Part shown: piece after piece, positions 9,921-21,098 of the stretch
Numbering within the stretch: position 1 is the stretch's first letter
Layout of the letters: every line of letters starts with the position of its first letter
Source of the DNA: CAXXXW01 sp963665555
Lineage (GTDB): Bacteria > Pseudomonadota > Alphaproteobacteria > Thalassobaculales > Thalassobaculaceae
Assembly (NCBI GenBank): GCA_963665555.2
Contig: OY762308.1
Location: 2,542,001 to 2,606,000 of the forward strand
Direction: 5' to 3'
Length of the DNA: 64,000 nucleotides
Program-made: the position numbers and the translations under genes
The notes under the pieces: model-generated
Database searches by the model: none
Seen by the model: the letters and a program-made list of their open reading frames with translations, nothing else
Told to the model about the DNA's origin: nothing

Positions 9921-11123
9921 TCAGTCCTCCGGCATCCCGGCCCGGATCCAGCGGCCGAGCCGGGCGCGTTCGAGATCGGTCATCCCGGTCTTGTTGCCCG
10001 GCGGCATGAGGTCCGTCAACACCGCCTGGGCCAGCACGCGCGCGGCGTGGACGCCCAGCTGCCCCGGATCGTCGAAGGCGAGGCCGGCCGGCGGCGCGTC
10101 GAAATCCGCGTCCGCCGGCCGCGCCGCGTGGCAGGAGGCGCAGCGCGCCTGCACGATCGCCAGCGCGTCGGCCGCGCCGATCGTGTCCTCCTCCAGCGCG
10201 AGGTCGGGCGCGTCCGGCCGCCAGGCGGTGAAGACGACCAGCCCGGCGACCAGCGCGGCGGCCGCCGGGAACTGCCAGGCCAGCGCGCGGCCGCGCGCGC
10301 CGGCGTTGCGGCGGTTGAAGAAGTCGCGCACCACGCCGCCCAGCACCACCGTGGCCGCGAAGATCGCCCAGGCGTATTCGTGGCCGTAGATCGCCGGGTA
10401 GTGGTTGCTCACCATCGCCAGCAGCACCGGCAGCGTGAGGTAGTTGTTGTGGGTCGAGCGCTGCTTGGCCTGGACGCCGAGCGCCGGGTCGGGCGCCTCC
10501 CCGGCCTTCATCGCCGCCACCGCCTTCTTCTGGTTCGGGATGATGACGAAGAACACGTTGCCGACCATGATCGAGCCGATCAGCGCGCCGGCGTGGACGA
10601 AGGCCGCCCGCGCGCCGAACATTTCGGAGAACGCCCAGGCGGCCGCGACCGACAGCGCGAGGACGAGCACGGCCAGCGCCGCCGTGCTCCGCCCCAGCGG
10701 CGACCTGCAGGCGAGGTCGTACACAAGCCAGCCGGCCGCGAGCATCCCCAGGCTCGCCGCGATCGCCCCGCCGCGCGACAGGTCCATCACCGAGCGGTCG
10801 ATCAGGTAGGTCTCGGCCCCCCAGTAATAGATCAGGGCGAGCAGCAGGAAGCCGGTGATCCAGGTGAAATAGGCCTCGTATTTGAACCAGTGCAGCTCCT
10901 CCGGCAGGCGCGGCGGGGCGACGGCGTATTTTTGCGAGAGGTAGAATCCGCCCCCGTGCACCAGCCAGAGTTCGCCGCTCACGCCTTCGGGCATCCCCTC
11001 GCGCTTGCGCAGGCCGAGGTCGAGCCAGACGAAATAGAAGGACGAGCCGATCCAGGCGATGCCCACGATGAAGTGGGTCCAGCGCAGGATGAGTTCGGTC
11101 CAGTCGTGGATCGCCGTTTCCAC
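9921..11123 (-). CDS. puuD: Urate hydroxylase PuuD (membrane protein with cytochrome c domain)
   Basis: Oxidises urate to 5-hydroxyisourate and passes electrons to the respiratory chain rather than making peroxide. The 400-residue protein starts with about eight membrane segments of the urate-hydroxylase family (WTHFIVGIAWIGSSFYFVWL at the N-terminus, GNVFFVIIPNQKKAV mid-protein). It ends in a periplasmic c-type cytochrome domain with CASCH at 328-332 and the distal Met in LMPPGNKTGM. It needs the cytochrome c maturation system. It is immediately followed by puuE-uraD, which processes its product after UraH. Confidence 0.95.
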   Translation of the reverse strand: METAIHDWTELILRWTHFIVGIAWIGSSFYFVWLDLGLRKREGMPEGVSGELWLVHGGGFYLSQKYAVAPPRLPEELHWFKYEAYFTWITGFLLLALIYYWGAETYLIDRSVMDLSRGGAIAASLGMLAAGWLVYDLACRSPLGRSTAALAVLVLALSVAAAWAFSEMFGARAAFVHAGALIGSIMVGNVFFVIIPNQKKAVAAMKAGEAPDPALGVQAKQRSTHNNYLTLPVLLAMVSNHYPAIYGHEYAWAIFAATVVLGGVVRDFFNRRNAGARGRALAWQFPAAAALVAGLVVFTAWRPDAPDLALEEDTIGAADALAIVQARCASCHAARPADADFDAPPAGLAFDDPGQLGVHAARVLAQAVLTDLMPPGNKTGMTDLERARLGRWIRAGMPED

Positions 11124-11187
11124 CCGCGCCCGTCTCCCGGATCGCCGCGCCGCGTCCCGGCATGGTGCGCGCCGCCCGCCGGCGCTG

Positions 11188-12204
11188 TCAAACGCCGGCG
11201 CGCCTCGCGGCGGCGTCGAAACCGGCGAGCGCCCGGGCCTTTTCGGCCGCGCCGAGGAAGCTGGCCTCGAAGCCGTTGCGGGCGAGAACGCGGATTTCCT
11301 CGCCGCCGAGGCCGAGCGCCGCCTCCAGCGCGCGGAAATTGTCGTTCAGGTAGCCGCCGAAATAGGCCGGGTCGTCGGAATTGACCGTCGCGCGCACGCC
11401 GGCCTCCAGCATCCGCCGGATCGGGTGCGCCGCCATGTCGTCGATGACGCGAAGCCGCAGGTTGGAGAGCGGGCACATGGTGAGCGCCAGCCCGTCGGCC
11501 GCGATCCGCCGGACCAGGGCCGGGTCCTCCAGCGCGCGGTTGCCGTGGTCGATCCGCTCGACGCCGAGGATGTCGATCGCCTCCCAGACGTATTCCGGCG
11601 GCCCCTCCTCGCCGGCGTGGGCGACCAGGCGGAACCCCGCGCCGGCGGCGCGGCGGAACACGTCGCGGAACTTCGACGGCGGATGGCCGAGTTCGGAACT
11701 GTCGAGGCCGACGCCGACGATCGCGTCGCGGCGGGACAGCGCGAGGTCCAGCGTCCGCTCGGCGTCGGCCGCGTCGAGATGGCGCAGGAAACACAGGATC
11801 GGGAAGCCGGTCACGCCGAGGCCGCGCCGCGCCGCCGCCAGCGCGTCGCCGATCCCGTCCACGATGTCGTCGAAGGCGACGCCGCGCGGGAGATGGGCCT
11901 GCGGGTCGAAGAAAACCTCGACATGGCGCGCGCCGTCGGCGGCGGCGCGGCGCAGGTAGGCCGCCGTCAGCGCGCGGAAATCCTCGCGCGTGCGCAGCGC
12001 CGACATGCCCTTGTAGTAGAGGTCGAGGAAGTCCTGGAGCCGCTCGAAACGATAGGCTTCCCGCGCCTCCCGCTCCGAGCGCCAAGGCAGGTCCACGCCG
12101 TTGCGCGCCGCCATTTCGAGCATCGCGGCGGGTTCGAGGCTGCCCTCGACGTGGATGTGCAGCTCCGCCTTGGGCAGCGCCTCGACCGGATCGGCGCGGG
12201 CCAC
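11188..12204 (-). CDS. Adenine deaminase (adenosine-deaminase superfamily type)
   Basis: Zinc amidohydrolase of 338 residues. Metal and catalytic motifs are AELHIHVEGSLEP near the N-terminus, VAHAGEEGP, RIDHGNRAL and NSDDPAYFGGYLNDNF. The RIDHG and SDDPAYFGGY forms are those of the Aah1-like adenine deaminases rather than true adenosine deaminases, so adenine to hypoxanthine is the more likely reaction. It feeds XdhAB encoded upstream in the operon. The gaps to neighbours are 48 and 64 bases, the widest inside this operon, but no internal promoter stands out. Confidence 0.85.
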   Translation of the reverse strand: MARADPVEALPKAELHIHVEGSLEPAAMLEMAARNGVDLPWRSEREAREAYRFERLQDFLDLYYKGMSALRTREDFRALTAAYLRRAAADGARHVEVFFDPQAHLPRGVAFDDIVDGIGDALAAARRGLGVTGFPILCFLRHLDAADAERTLDLALSRRDAIVGVGLDSSELGHPPSKFRDVFRRAAGAGFRLVAHAGEEGPPEYVWEAIDILGVERIDHGNRALEDPALVRRIAADGLALTMCPLSNLRLRVIDDMAAHPIRRMLEAGVRATVNSDDPAYFGGYLNDNFRALEAALGLGGEEIRVLARNGFEASFLGAAEKARALAGFDAAARRAGV

Positions 12205-12252
12205 CGCCCCGTCTCCCCCGCCGCCGGCCGGGCGCCGCGCCGGGGCCGCCCG

Positions 12253-13341
12253 CTACTTGGGCAGCGACCCCTCGACGCCCTCGATGTAGAAGTCCATCCC
12301 CAGCAGCATTTCGTCGCTGGCCGTCTCGCCCTCGGCGACCGCGACATTGCCCGACTGGTCGCGGATCGGCCCGGCGAAGGGGTGCAGCCGGCCGTCGCGG
12401 ATCGCGGCCTCGGTCTCGGCGGCGAGCGCGGCCACGTCGTCCGGCATGTTGGTGTAGGGGGCCATGCGGACCATGCCCTCCGCGAGGCCGTGCCAGACGC
12501 TCTGCGACTCCCAGGTCCCCTCGATGACGGCGCGGGCGCGGTCCACGTAGTAGGGGTTCCAGTCGTCGATAATCGCGGTCAGCTGCGCGTTGGGCGCGAA
12601 GTGGATCATGTCGGAGGCCTGGCCGATCCCCTTGACGCCCCGGTTCTCCGCGACCTGCAGCGGCGCGGGGGAGTCGGTGTGCTGCGCGATAATGTCCGCG
12701 CCCTGGTCGATCAGCGCCTTGGCGGCGTCGCCCTCCTTGCCGGGGTCGTACCAGGTGTTGACCCAGACCACCTTGATCGTCATGTCCGGGTTGACCGAGC
12801 GCGCGCCCAGCAGGAAGGCGTTGATCCCGCGCACCACCTCCGGGATCGGGAAGGAGGCGACATAGCCGACGATGTTCGTCTTCGACATCCTGCCGGCGAT
12901 GACGCCGGAGATGTAGCGGCCCTGGTAGAAGCGGGCGATGTAGATGCCCACGTTGTCGGCCTGCTTGTAGCCGGTGGCGTGCTCGAACTTCGTGTCGGGG
13001 AACCGCCTGGCGACCTTGATCGTCGGGTTCATGAAGCCGAAGGAGGTGGTGAAGATCAGGTCGTGCCCGCTCGCGGCCAGTTGCCGGATCACGCGCTCGG
13101 CGTCCGGCCCCTCGCTCACGCTCTCGACATAGCTGGTCTCCACCTTGTCGCCGAACGCCTCCTCGATGGCGAGGCGGCCCCGGTCGTGCCGGTAGGTCCA
13201 GCCATGGTCGCCGATCGGGCCGACATAGACGAAGCCCACCTTCGTCGGGCCGTCGGCCCCGGCCGCGCCGGCGCCCAGCACATGCGCCAGCCCGACCGCG
13301 AGCGCGCCCGCCAGCGCGCCGAGCACCGTTCCGCGTTTCAT
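12253..13341 (-). CDS. BMP-family substrate-binding protein of a purine nucleoside ABC importer
   Basis: Periplasmic binding protein of 362 residues with a Sec signal peptide (MKRGTVLGALAGALAVGL followed by an Ala/Gly-rich cleavage region near 28). The family hallmarks of the PnrA/BmpA/Med group are VGFVYVGPIGDHGWTY, FTTSFGFMNP, GYVASFPIPEVVRGINAF, NTWYDPGKEGDAAKAL and the QHTDSPAP loop. Members of this family bind nucleosides or nucleobases. An ATPase gene lies 30 bases upstream, but the two permease genes that normally complete the importer are absent from the window. Confidence 0.92.
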   Translation of the reverse strand: MKRGTVLGALAGALAVGLAHVLGAGAAGADGPTKVGFVYVGPIGDHGWTYRHDRGRLAIEEAFGDKVETSYVESVSEGPDAERVIRQLAASGHDLIFTTSFGFMNPTIKVARRFPDTKFEHATGYKQADNVGIYIARFYQGRYISGVIAGRMSKTNIVGYVASFPIPEVVRGINAFLLGARSVNPDMTIKVVWVNTWYDPGKEGDAAKALIDQGADIIAQHTDSPAPLQVAENRGVKGIGQASDMIHFAPNAQLTAIIDDWNPYYVDRARAVIEGTWESQSVWHGLAEGMVRMAPYTNMPDDVAALAAETEAAIRDGRLHPFAGPIRDQSGNVAVAEGETASDEMLLGMDFYIEGVEGSLPK

Positions 13342-13371
13342 CGCGTCCTCCCCCGCAAGATTTCCGAAAAC

Positions 13372-14964
13372 CTATCCCATCGAACGCCCGTCGCGTATCG
13401 AAAATTCGCCGCCGCCCGCCATGAGCAGGCCGACCTCCTCCATGCCCGCCGCGTCGATGTCGCGCGGGGCGGACATCCTCCCTTCCGACATCGCCAGCGC
13501 GCGGTCGCAAATCTCGAAAATCTCGTCGAGGTCCTGGGAGATCACGAGGACCGCCGCGCCGCGCCGGGCGAGGTCGATCAGGGCCTGGCGGATCGCCGCC
13601 GCGGCGCCGGCGTCCACGCCCCAGGTCGGCTGCGCGATCACGAGGATGCCGGGGTCCTGGAGGATTTCCCGCCCGACGACGAATTTCTGCAGGTTGCCGC
13701 CCGACAGGCTCCCCGCCTCGGCCTCCGGCCCGCCGGCGCGCACGTCGAAGGTCCGGACGATCCGCTCGGCGAAGGCCCGCGTCGCGGCGGGCCGCAGCAG
13801 GCCGCGCGCCGCCAGCCCCATCCGCCGGGCCGCCGTCAGGAAGGCGTTCTCGGCGAGCGTCATCTCGCGCACCGCCGCGTGGCCGTCGCGCCGTTCGGGG
13901 ACGAAGGCGGCCCCCAGCGCGCGGCGCGCCGCCGGGCCGAGCGCCGCCGCCGGCCGGCCGTCGAGCAGGATCGCCTCGGGCCGCGCCGGAAGGACGGTCT
14001 CGCCCGACAGCGCGGCGGCGAGCTCCGCCTGCCCGTTGCCGGCGACCCCGGCGACGCCCACCAGTTCGCCCCGGCGGACCTCGAGGGAAACCTCGCGCAG
14101 GTCGACGCCGAACCCGTCCGCCGACGGGACCGACAGGCGGTCGACGACGATCCGCGCCTCGGCGGCCGACGCGGCGCCCCGGCTGGGCGGGACCGGGCGG
14201 CGCCCGATCATCGCCTCGGCCAGGCTCCGCGCGGTCTCCCGGCGCGGGTCGAGGGACGCGACGACCCGGCCGCCGCGCAGGATCGTCGCGGTCTCGCAGA
14301 GCGACCGCGCCTCCTCCAGCTTGTGGCCGATATAGAGGATCGCGCGCCCCTCGGCCGAGAGCGCGCGCAGCGTCTCGAACAGCCGCCCGGCCTCGCGCGG
14401 GGTCAGCACCGAGGTGGGTTCGTCGAGGATCAGGAGTTTCGGGTCCTGCAGCAGGCAGCGGACGATCTCGATCCGCTGGCGCTCGCCCACCGACAGGTCG
14501 AGCACGCGCCGGTCCGGCTCCAGCGGCAGCCCGTACTCGGCCGAGACCGCGAGCACCCGCGCGCGCAGCGCCCCGGTCCCGCGTTCGCCCGGCACGGCGA
14601 GCGCGATGTTCTCCAGCACGGTCATCGCGTCGAACAGCGAGAAATGCTGGAACACCATGCCGACGCCGAGCCGGCGCGCGGCGGCGGGGCCGGAGACGGC
14701 GACCGGCGCGCCGTTCCAGAGCAGCGTCCCGGAATCGGGCCGCAGCACGCCGTACACGATCTTCACCAGCGTCGATTTGCCGGCCCCGTTCTCGCCCAGC
14801 AGCGCGTGGATTTCGCCGGGCCGGACGGCCAGGTCGATGGCGTCGTTCGCCAGCACGCCGGGAAACGCCTTGGTCACGCCCCGGAGTTCGAGGAGCGGCG
14901 GCGCGCCGCCGCCGCCGGCGTCCGCCCCGCCCGCGTCGTTCGCCCGGTCCGTCCGGTCCGCCAT
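13372..14964 (-). CDS. ABC transporter ATPase with two nucleotide-binding domains (nucleoside importer)
   Basis: A 530-residue tandem ATPase like RbsA/MglA and the nucleoside-importer ATPases. Domain 1 has Walker A GENGAGKST, Q-loop FQHFSLFDAMTV, signature LSVGERQR and Walker B LLILDEPTSVLTP. Domain 2 has a degenerate P-loop GVAGNGQAEL and a signature LSGGNLQK, with IAQPTWGVD as the Walker B region. Such asymmetry is normal for this class. The ATG at 14964 begins an unusual Gly/Ala-rich leader of about 20 residues. It is paired with the BMP binding protein just downstream; no permeases are adjacent. Confidence 0.93.
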   Translation of the reverse strand: MADRTDRANDAGGADAGGGGAPPLLELRGVTKAFPGVLANDAIDLAVRPGEIHALLGENGAGKSTLVKIVYGVLRPDSGTLLWNGAPVAVSGPAAARRLGVGMVFQHFSLFDAMTVLENIALAVPGERGTGALRARVLAVSAEYGLPLEPDRRVLDLSVGERQRIEIVRCLLQDPKLLILDEPTSVLTPREAGRLFETLRALSAEGRAILYIGHKLEEARSLCETATILRGGRVVASLDPRRETARSLAEAMIGRRPVPPSRGAASAAEARIVVDRLSVPSADGFGVDLREVSLEVRRGELVGVAGVAGNGQAELAAALSGETVLPARPEAILLDGRPAAALGPAARRALGAAFVPERRDGHAAVREMTLAENAFLTAARRMGLAARGLLRPAATRAFAERIVRTFDVRAGGPEAEAGSLSGGNLQKFVVGREILQDPGILVIAQPTWGVDAGAAAAIRQALIDLARRGAAVLVISQDLDEIFEICDRALAMSEGRMSAPRDIDAAGMEEVGLLMAGGGEFSIRDGRSMG

Positions 14965-14990
14965 CGCGCCGCTCCCCCGCCGCCCCGGCC

Positions 14991-15464
14991 TCAGTAGGGG
15001 ACCTTGTCGGGCTTGTCGCGCCATTCCCGGAACGCCGCCTCGGCCGCCGGCGAGCGCAAGCGGAGGAGGGGCAGCGACCGCTCGCCGGGCGGCAGCGCCA
15101 CCTCGCGGTACAGCAGGGCGTCGTCGAAGCCGATCCGCGCCGCGTCCTCGCGGTCGTTCGCGTACCACGCGCGCGCGATCCGCGCCCAGTGGATCGCGCC
15201 GAGGCACATCGGGCACGGCTCGCATGTCGTGTAGAGTTCGCAGCCGGCGAGCGAGAAGCTCCCCAGCGCGCGGGCGGCCGCCCGGATGGCGACGATTTCG
15301 GCGTGCGCCGTCGGGTCCCTGGAGGAGACGACCCGGTTGGCGCCCTCGCCGACGATCCGCCCGTCGCGGACCACCACCGCGCCGAACGGCCCGCCCTCGC
15401 CGGCCCGCATCCCCTCGACCGCGAGGGCGGCGGCGCGGGCCATGAAGTCCTCCGGCGCCGTCAC
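14991..15464 (-). CDS. guaD: Guanine deaminase (CDA fold)
   Basis: Converts guanine to xanthine. The 157-residue protein has the cytidine-deaminase-fold zinc motifs DPTAHAEIVAIRAA (His and catalytic Glu) and CEPCPMCLGAIHWAR (two Cys). The later GFDDALLYREV motif and C-terminal Tyr match the Bacillus subtilis GuaD subfamily, rather than TadA. The GTG start at 15464 overlaps the xdhC stop as GTGA. The next upstream genes encode xanthine dehydrogenase, which consumes its product. Confidence 0.92.
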   Translation of the reverse strand: MTAPEDFMARAAALAVEGMRAGEGGPFGAVVVRDGRIVGEGANRVVSSRDPTAHAEIVAIRAAARALGSFSLAGCELYTTCEPCPMCLGAIHWARIARAWYANDREDAARIGFDDALLYREVALPPGERSLPLLRLRSPAAEAAFREWRDKPDKVPY

Positions 15465-16296
15465 GCGCGCCCCCTTTCCCGAAGGACCGCCTCGCGGACC
15501 GACAGCGCCTGCGCCGCCGCCGAGGCGGCGACGATCTCCGGCGCCTTGCCGGACAGGCCGGGCAGGCCGATCGGGCAGACGAGGCGCTCCAGCGCCGCCT
15601 CCCCGTGGCCGAGCGCGCGCAGCCGCGAGAGGAACCGCGCCCGCTTCGTCGCGCTGCCGATCAGGCCGACGAGGGCGAGGTCCGCGCGCCCGATCGCGGC
15701 GTCCACGATGGCGAAATCCTGGGCGTGCGAATGGGTCATGACCAGCAGCAGCGCTCCCGGCGGCGCGGCGGCGGCCTCCACATGCGGCGCCGGAGAGGCG
15801 CGCCGCGCGGCGCCGCGGGCCGCCTCCGGGAACGCGCCGGGCCGGCTGTCGATCCATGTCGTCTCGAAGGGCAGCGGCTCCAGCGCGCGGGCGAGCGCGC
15901 GGCCGACATGCCCGGCCCCGAACAGCAGCAGCGGGAGCCGTTCGGCCTCCAGCGCCGCCCGCCACTCGTCCAGCGGCCCGGCCCCCGGTCCGGCGATCTC
16001 CGTGTAGCGCAGCGTGACCGAGCCGCCGCAGCACTGCCCCAGCGACGGGCCGAGCGGCAGCGTCTCGCGCGCCGGCGCCGGCGCGCGCCCGGCCAGCGCC
16101 GCCCGCGCCCGGCCCAGCGCCGCGTATTCCAGCGCCCCGCCGCCGATCGTCCCGACGGCGGAATCCGCGAACACCAGCATCCGCGCCCCGGCCTCGCGCG
16201 GGGCCGAGCCGGCGGCGCGCGCCACCTCGACCAGCACGCCGCGCCCGCCGGCCGCGATGCGCGCGCCGGCCTCGCGGATTTCGGCCGCCAGCCCGC

Positions 16297-16300
<4 letters not shown>
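15461..16300 (-). CDS. xdhC: Xanthine dehydrogenase accessory protein XdhC
   Basis: A chaperone that delivers the sulfurated molybdenum cofactor to XdhB. The 279-residue protein contains an N-terminal XdhC/CoxI domain (RAAGSAPREAGARMLVF, GTIGGGALEYAA, GQCCGGSVTL) and a C-terminal Rossmann domain (LLLFGAGHVGRALARAL, VMTHSHAQDFAIVDAAI, GLIGSATKRARF, PIGLPGLSGKAPEIVAAS). The ATG at 16300 overlaps the xdhB stop (ATGA), the usual gene order xdhA-xdhB-xdhC. Confidence 0.95.
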
Positions 16301-18640
<2,340 letters not shown>

Positions 18641-18648
<8 letters not shown>

Positions 18649-20128
18649 GGCCGTGGCTCCCGGGCCCGGCGAGGCGGGTGGGGATGTCGGGCGCGGTCGT
18701 CTCCAGGAACGCCTTGTCCAGCAGGTTGCGCGCGACCGCGAGCCGGTAGCCGGCCGAGGCGCGGTGGTCCGAGATCGGCGCGAAGTCCCGCTCCAGCGCC
18801 CGGCGCCCGGCCTCGACCGCCGCCCGGTCCCAGCGCCGCCCGGCCAGCGCCGCCTCGCAGGCGGCGGCGCGCTTCGGGATCGCCGCCATGCCGCCGAAGC
18901 AGACGCGGGCGGAGCGCACCGTCCCGTCCGCGACCTCGATGTCGAACGCGCCGAGGACGGCCGTAATGTCCTGGTCGAACCGCTTCGAGACCTTGTAGCA
19001 GCGCAGCCCGGCGGCGCGGGCCAGCGGGACGCGCACGGACTCGACGAACTCGCCGGGGCGCAGGTCCTGGCGGCCGTAGTCGAGGAAGAACGCCTCCAGC
19101 GGTATCTCCCGCCGCCCGGCCGCGCTCCGCAGCGCCAGCGTCGCGCCGAGCGCGATCAGCGGCGGCGGGCTGTCGCCGATCGGCGAGCCGTTGGCGATGT
19201 TGCCGACGACGGTCCCGGCGCCCCGTATCTGGCGCGAGCCGATCCGCCGGATCGTCTCGGCGAGGTCCGGCGCGCGGCCGTCCAGCGCCGCCAGCGCGTC
19301 CTCGTAGGTCGCGGCGGCGCCGATCTCCAGCGCCCCGCCGGCCTCGCGTATCCGCCGCAGTTCGGGGATCGCGCCGAGGTAAATTATCGTTTCGAGGCGG
19401 CGATGCTGTTTCGTGACCCACAGGCCGGCGTCGGTCGCGCCGGCGAGGAGGACCGCGCCGGGATGCCCGGCGAGCAGGCCGCACAACGCCCCCGCCTCCG
19501 TCGGCGCGAACCAGCGCGTCCCCGCCCCCTCCACCGCCAGCGGCCCCCCGGCGTCGAGCGCCGCCAGCCGGGCGGCGGTCGCCGCGCGGTCGAGCGGCCC
19601 ATCGGCGACGGCCGCGCCAGCCGGCGGCGGCCCCATCGCGCGCGCGGCGGCGACGATCGGCCCGTAGCCGGTGCAGCGGCAGAGGTTCCCGGCCAGCGCG
19701 TCGTCGATCGCCTGGCGGTCCGCCGGAGGCCGCCCCGGCCCCCCGTCGGCCTGGAGCGCGAACAGCGACATCGCGAAGCCCGGCGTGCAGAAACCGCATT
19801 GCGAGGCGTGGCGCTCCGCCATCGCGCGCTGGACCGGGTGCAAGGCCCCGTCCGCCGCCTTCAGGTGCTCGACCGTCAGCAGCTGCTTTCCATCGAGGGC
19901 GGGGAGGAAGAGGATGCAGGCGTTGACCGGGCGGTAGCGCAACCCCCCGTCCGGCCCCGGCTCGCCCAGCACGACGGTGCAGGCGCCGCAATCGCCCTCG
20001 GCGCAGCCCTCCTTGGTCCCCGCCAGCCGCTCCTCGCGCCTGAGCCAGTTCAGGACGGTCGCCAGCGGATCGAAGCCCGACAGGCGGCGCTCCTCCGCGC
20101 CCAGCAGGAACCGTATCTCGCGCCGCAT
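18641..20128 (-). CDS. xdhA: Xanthine dehydrogenase, FeS/FAD subunit
   Basis: Electron-transfer subunit of 495 residues. The N-terminal plant-type 2Fe-2S domain has KEGCAEGDCGACTVVLGE; the second 2Fe-2S domain has QCGFCTPGF and NLCRCTGYGPI near 110-160. The FAD-binding domain has AGATDAGLWVTK and GTVVGNIANGSPIGDSPP, and the CO-dehydrogenase flavoprotein C-terminal domain follows. The ATG at 20128 has a GGGGGAGG ribosome site at a good distance and lies 13 bases after uraH. It passes electrons from XdhB to NAD. Confidence 0.97.
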
Positions 20129-20141
20129 CCCGGCCTCCCCC

Positions 20142-20495
20142 TCAGCTTCCGCGATAGGTGGAGTAGCCGTAGGGCGACAGCAGCAGCGGCACATGGTAGC
20201 GCCCGTCCGCCTCCGCCACGCCGAAACGGATCGCCACCTCGTCGAGGAAGGGCGGGTCGGGGAGCGCGGCGCCGGCGGCGCGGAAATAGTCGCCGGCGTG
20301 GAACACCAGTTCGTAGCGGCCGGGCCGGAACGCCGCCCCCTCCAGCAGGGGCGCGTCGCAGCGGCCGTCCGCGTTCGTCGCGGCCTCGGCGAGGCGCGCG
20401 CGCCCGTCCCCGCCGGCGCGGAACAGTTCGATCCGCAGCCCCGCCGCCGGGCGGCCCAGCGCCAGATCCAGCACATGCGTCGTCAACCGGCCCAA
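20142..20495 (-). CDS. uraH: 5-hydroxyisourate hydrolase (first gene of purine operon)
   Basis: Transthyretin-like enzyme hydrolysing 5-hydroxyisourate to OHCU. The 117-residue protein carries the family signatures LTTHVLDLALGRPA near the N-terminus, GRYELVFHAGDYF in the middle and the C-terminal YHVPLLLSPYGYSTYRGS with the YRGS end. No in-frame ATG exists; TTG at 20495 is chosen because GGAGG lies five bases upstream and the length then fits the family. It is the promoter-proximal gene of the operon. A predicted promoter lies at 20553-20581. Confidence 0.93.
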   Translation of the reverse strand: MGRLTTHVLDLALGRPAAGLRIELFRAGGDGRARLAEAATNADGRCDAPLLEGAAFRPGRYELVFHAGDYFRAAGAALPDPPFLDEVAIRFGVAEADGRYHVPLLLSPYGYSTYRGS

Positions 20496-20552
20496 CGCCG
20501 CCTCCGCCCGAATCCCGGCCGCTTTCCCGCGACGAACCGCCGCATGGCCCCG

Positions 20553-20581
20553 AGTATCGGAAAACCCCGAAGCTTTCGCAA
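20553..20581 (-). promoter_or_regulatory. Predicted promoter of the purine catabolic operon
   Basis: Minus strand: TTGCGA (20576-20581), 17-base spacer, GATACT (20553-20558), with a 5' leader of about 50 bases before the uraH TTG. It lies in the 114-base divergent region shared with the nucleoside 2-deoxyribosyltransferase gene, so both could be controlled from one site. Confidence 0.45.
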
Positions 20582-20609
20582 ACGCAATCGACGCGGCGGG
20601 AGGCGGCGC

Positions 20610-21098
20610 ATGGCGCGGCGGAAGACGCTTTACCTCGCGAATCCCTACGGTTTCTCGGCCCAGCTGCGCGAGGGGCCGCTCGCCGCGCTGGCGGCGGCGC
20701 TGGAGGCCGCCGGCGCGGAGGTGTGGGAGCCGTTCGCGCGCAACAACCAGGTCGACAAGGCCGCGCCCGGCTGGGCCTGGCGGATCGGGCAGGCCGACGC
20801 GCGCGACGTGCGCGAGGCCGACGGGCTGTTCGCCGTCGTCAACGGCTGCCCGCCGGACGAGGGGGTGGCGGTCGAACTCGGCATGGCGGTCGCGCTCGGC
20901 AAGCCGACCTTCCTGTTCCGCGACGATTTCCGCCGCTGCACCGACAGCGAGGCCTACCCGCTCAACCTGATGCTGTTCGCGGGCCTGCCGGAGGCGGGCT
21001 GGGAGGACTGGTGGTACGCCTCGGTGGCGGAGATCGCCGATCCCGGCAAGGCGCTCGCGCGCTGGCTCGCCGGTCAGCGGCAGAGTGGCCAGACCTGA
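20610..21098 (+). CDS. Nucleoside 2-deoxyribosyltransferase family protein
   Basis: A 162-residue Rossmann-like protein of the Ndt family (PF05014), whose members transfer deoxyribose between bases or hydrolyse (deoxy)nucleoside monophosphates. Visible motifs are TLYLANPYGFSAQ at the N-terminus, DARDVREADGLFAVVNG in the middle and DEGVAVELGMAVALGKP with the likely catalytic Glu. The ATG at 20610 follows GGGAGG. It is divergent from uraH across 114 bases, which places it with nucleobase metabolism. Its 3' end overlaps the convergent lipoprotein gene by 25 bases. Confidence 0.85.
   Translation: MARRKTLYLANPYGFSAQLREGPLAALAAALEAAGAEVWEPFARNNQVDKAAPGWAWRIGQADARDVREADGLFAVVNGCPPDEGVAVELGMAVALGKPTFLFRDDFRRCTDSEAYPLNLMLFAGLPEAGWEDWWYASVAEIADPGKALARWLAGQRQSGQT

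Noticed and set aside
11188..12204. Adenosine (rather than adenine) deaminase
   Set aside because: The motifs RIDHG and SDDPAYFGGY are those of the adenine deaminase branch, and the neighbouring genes act on free bases. The call is not absolute.
11059..14997. Very long plus-strand open frame opposite the adenine deaminase and ABC genes
   Set aside because: It is antisense to three well-recognised genes, has no family motifs and an Arg/Gly/Ala-rich composition typical of shadow frames in GC-rich DNA.
20142..20520. An ATG start for uraH upstream of 20495
   Set aside because: The CATG upstream is in another frame; the in-frame TTG has a good ribosome site and gives the family length.
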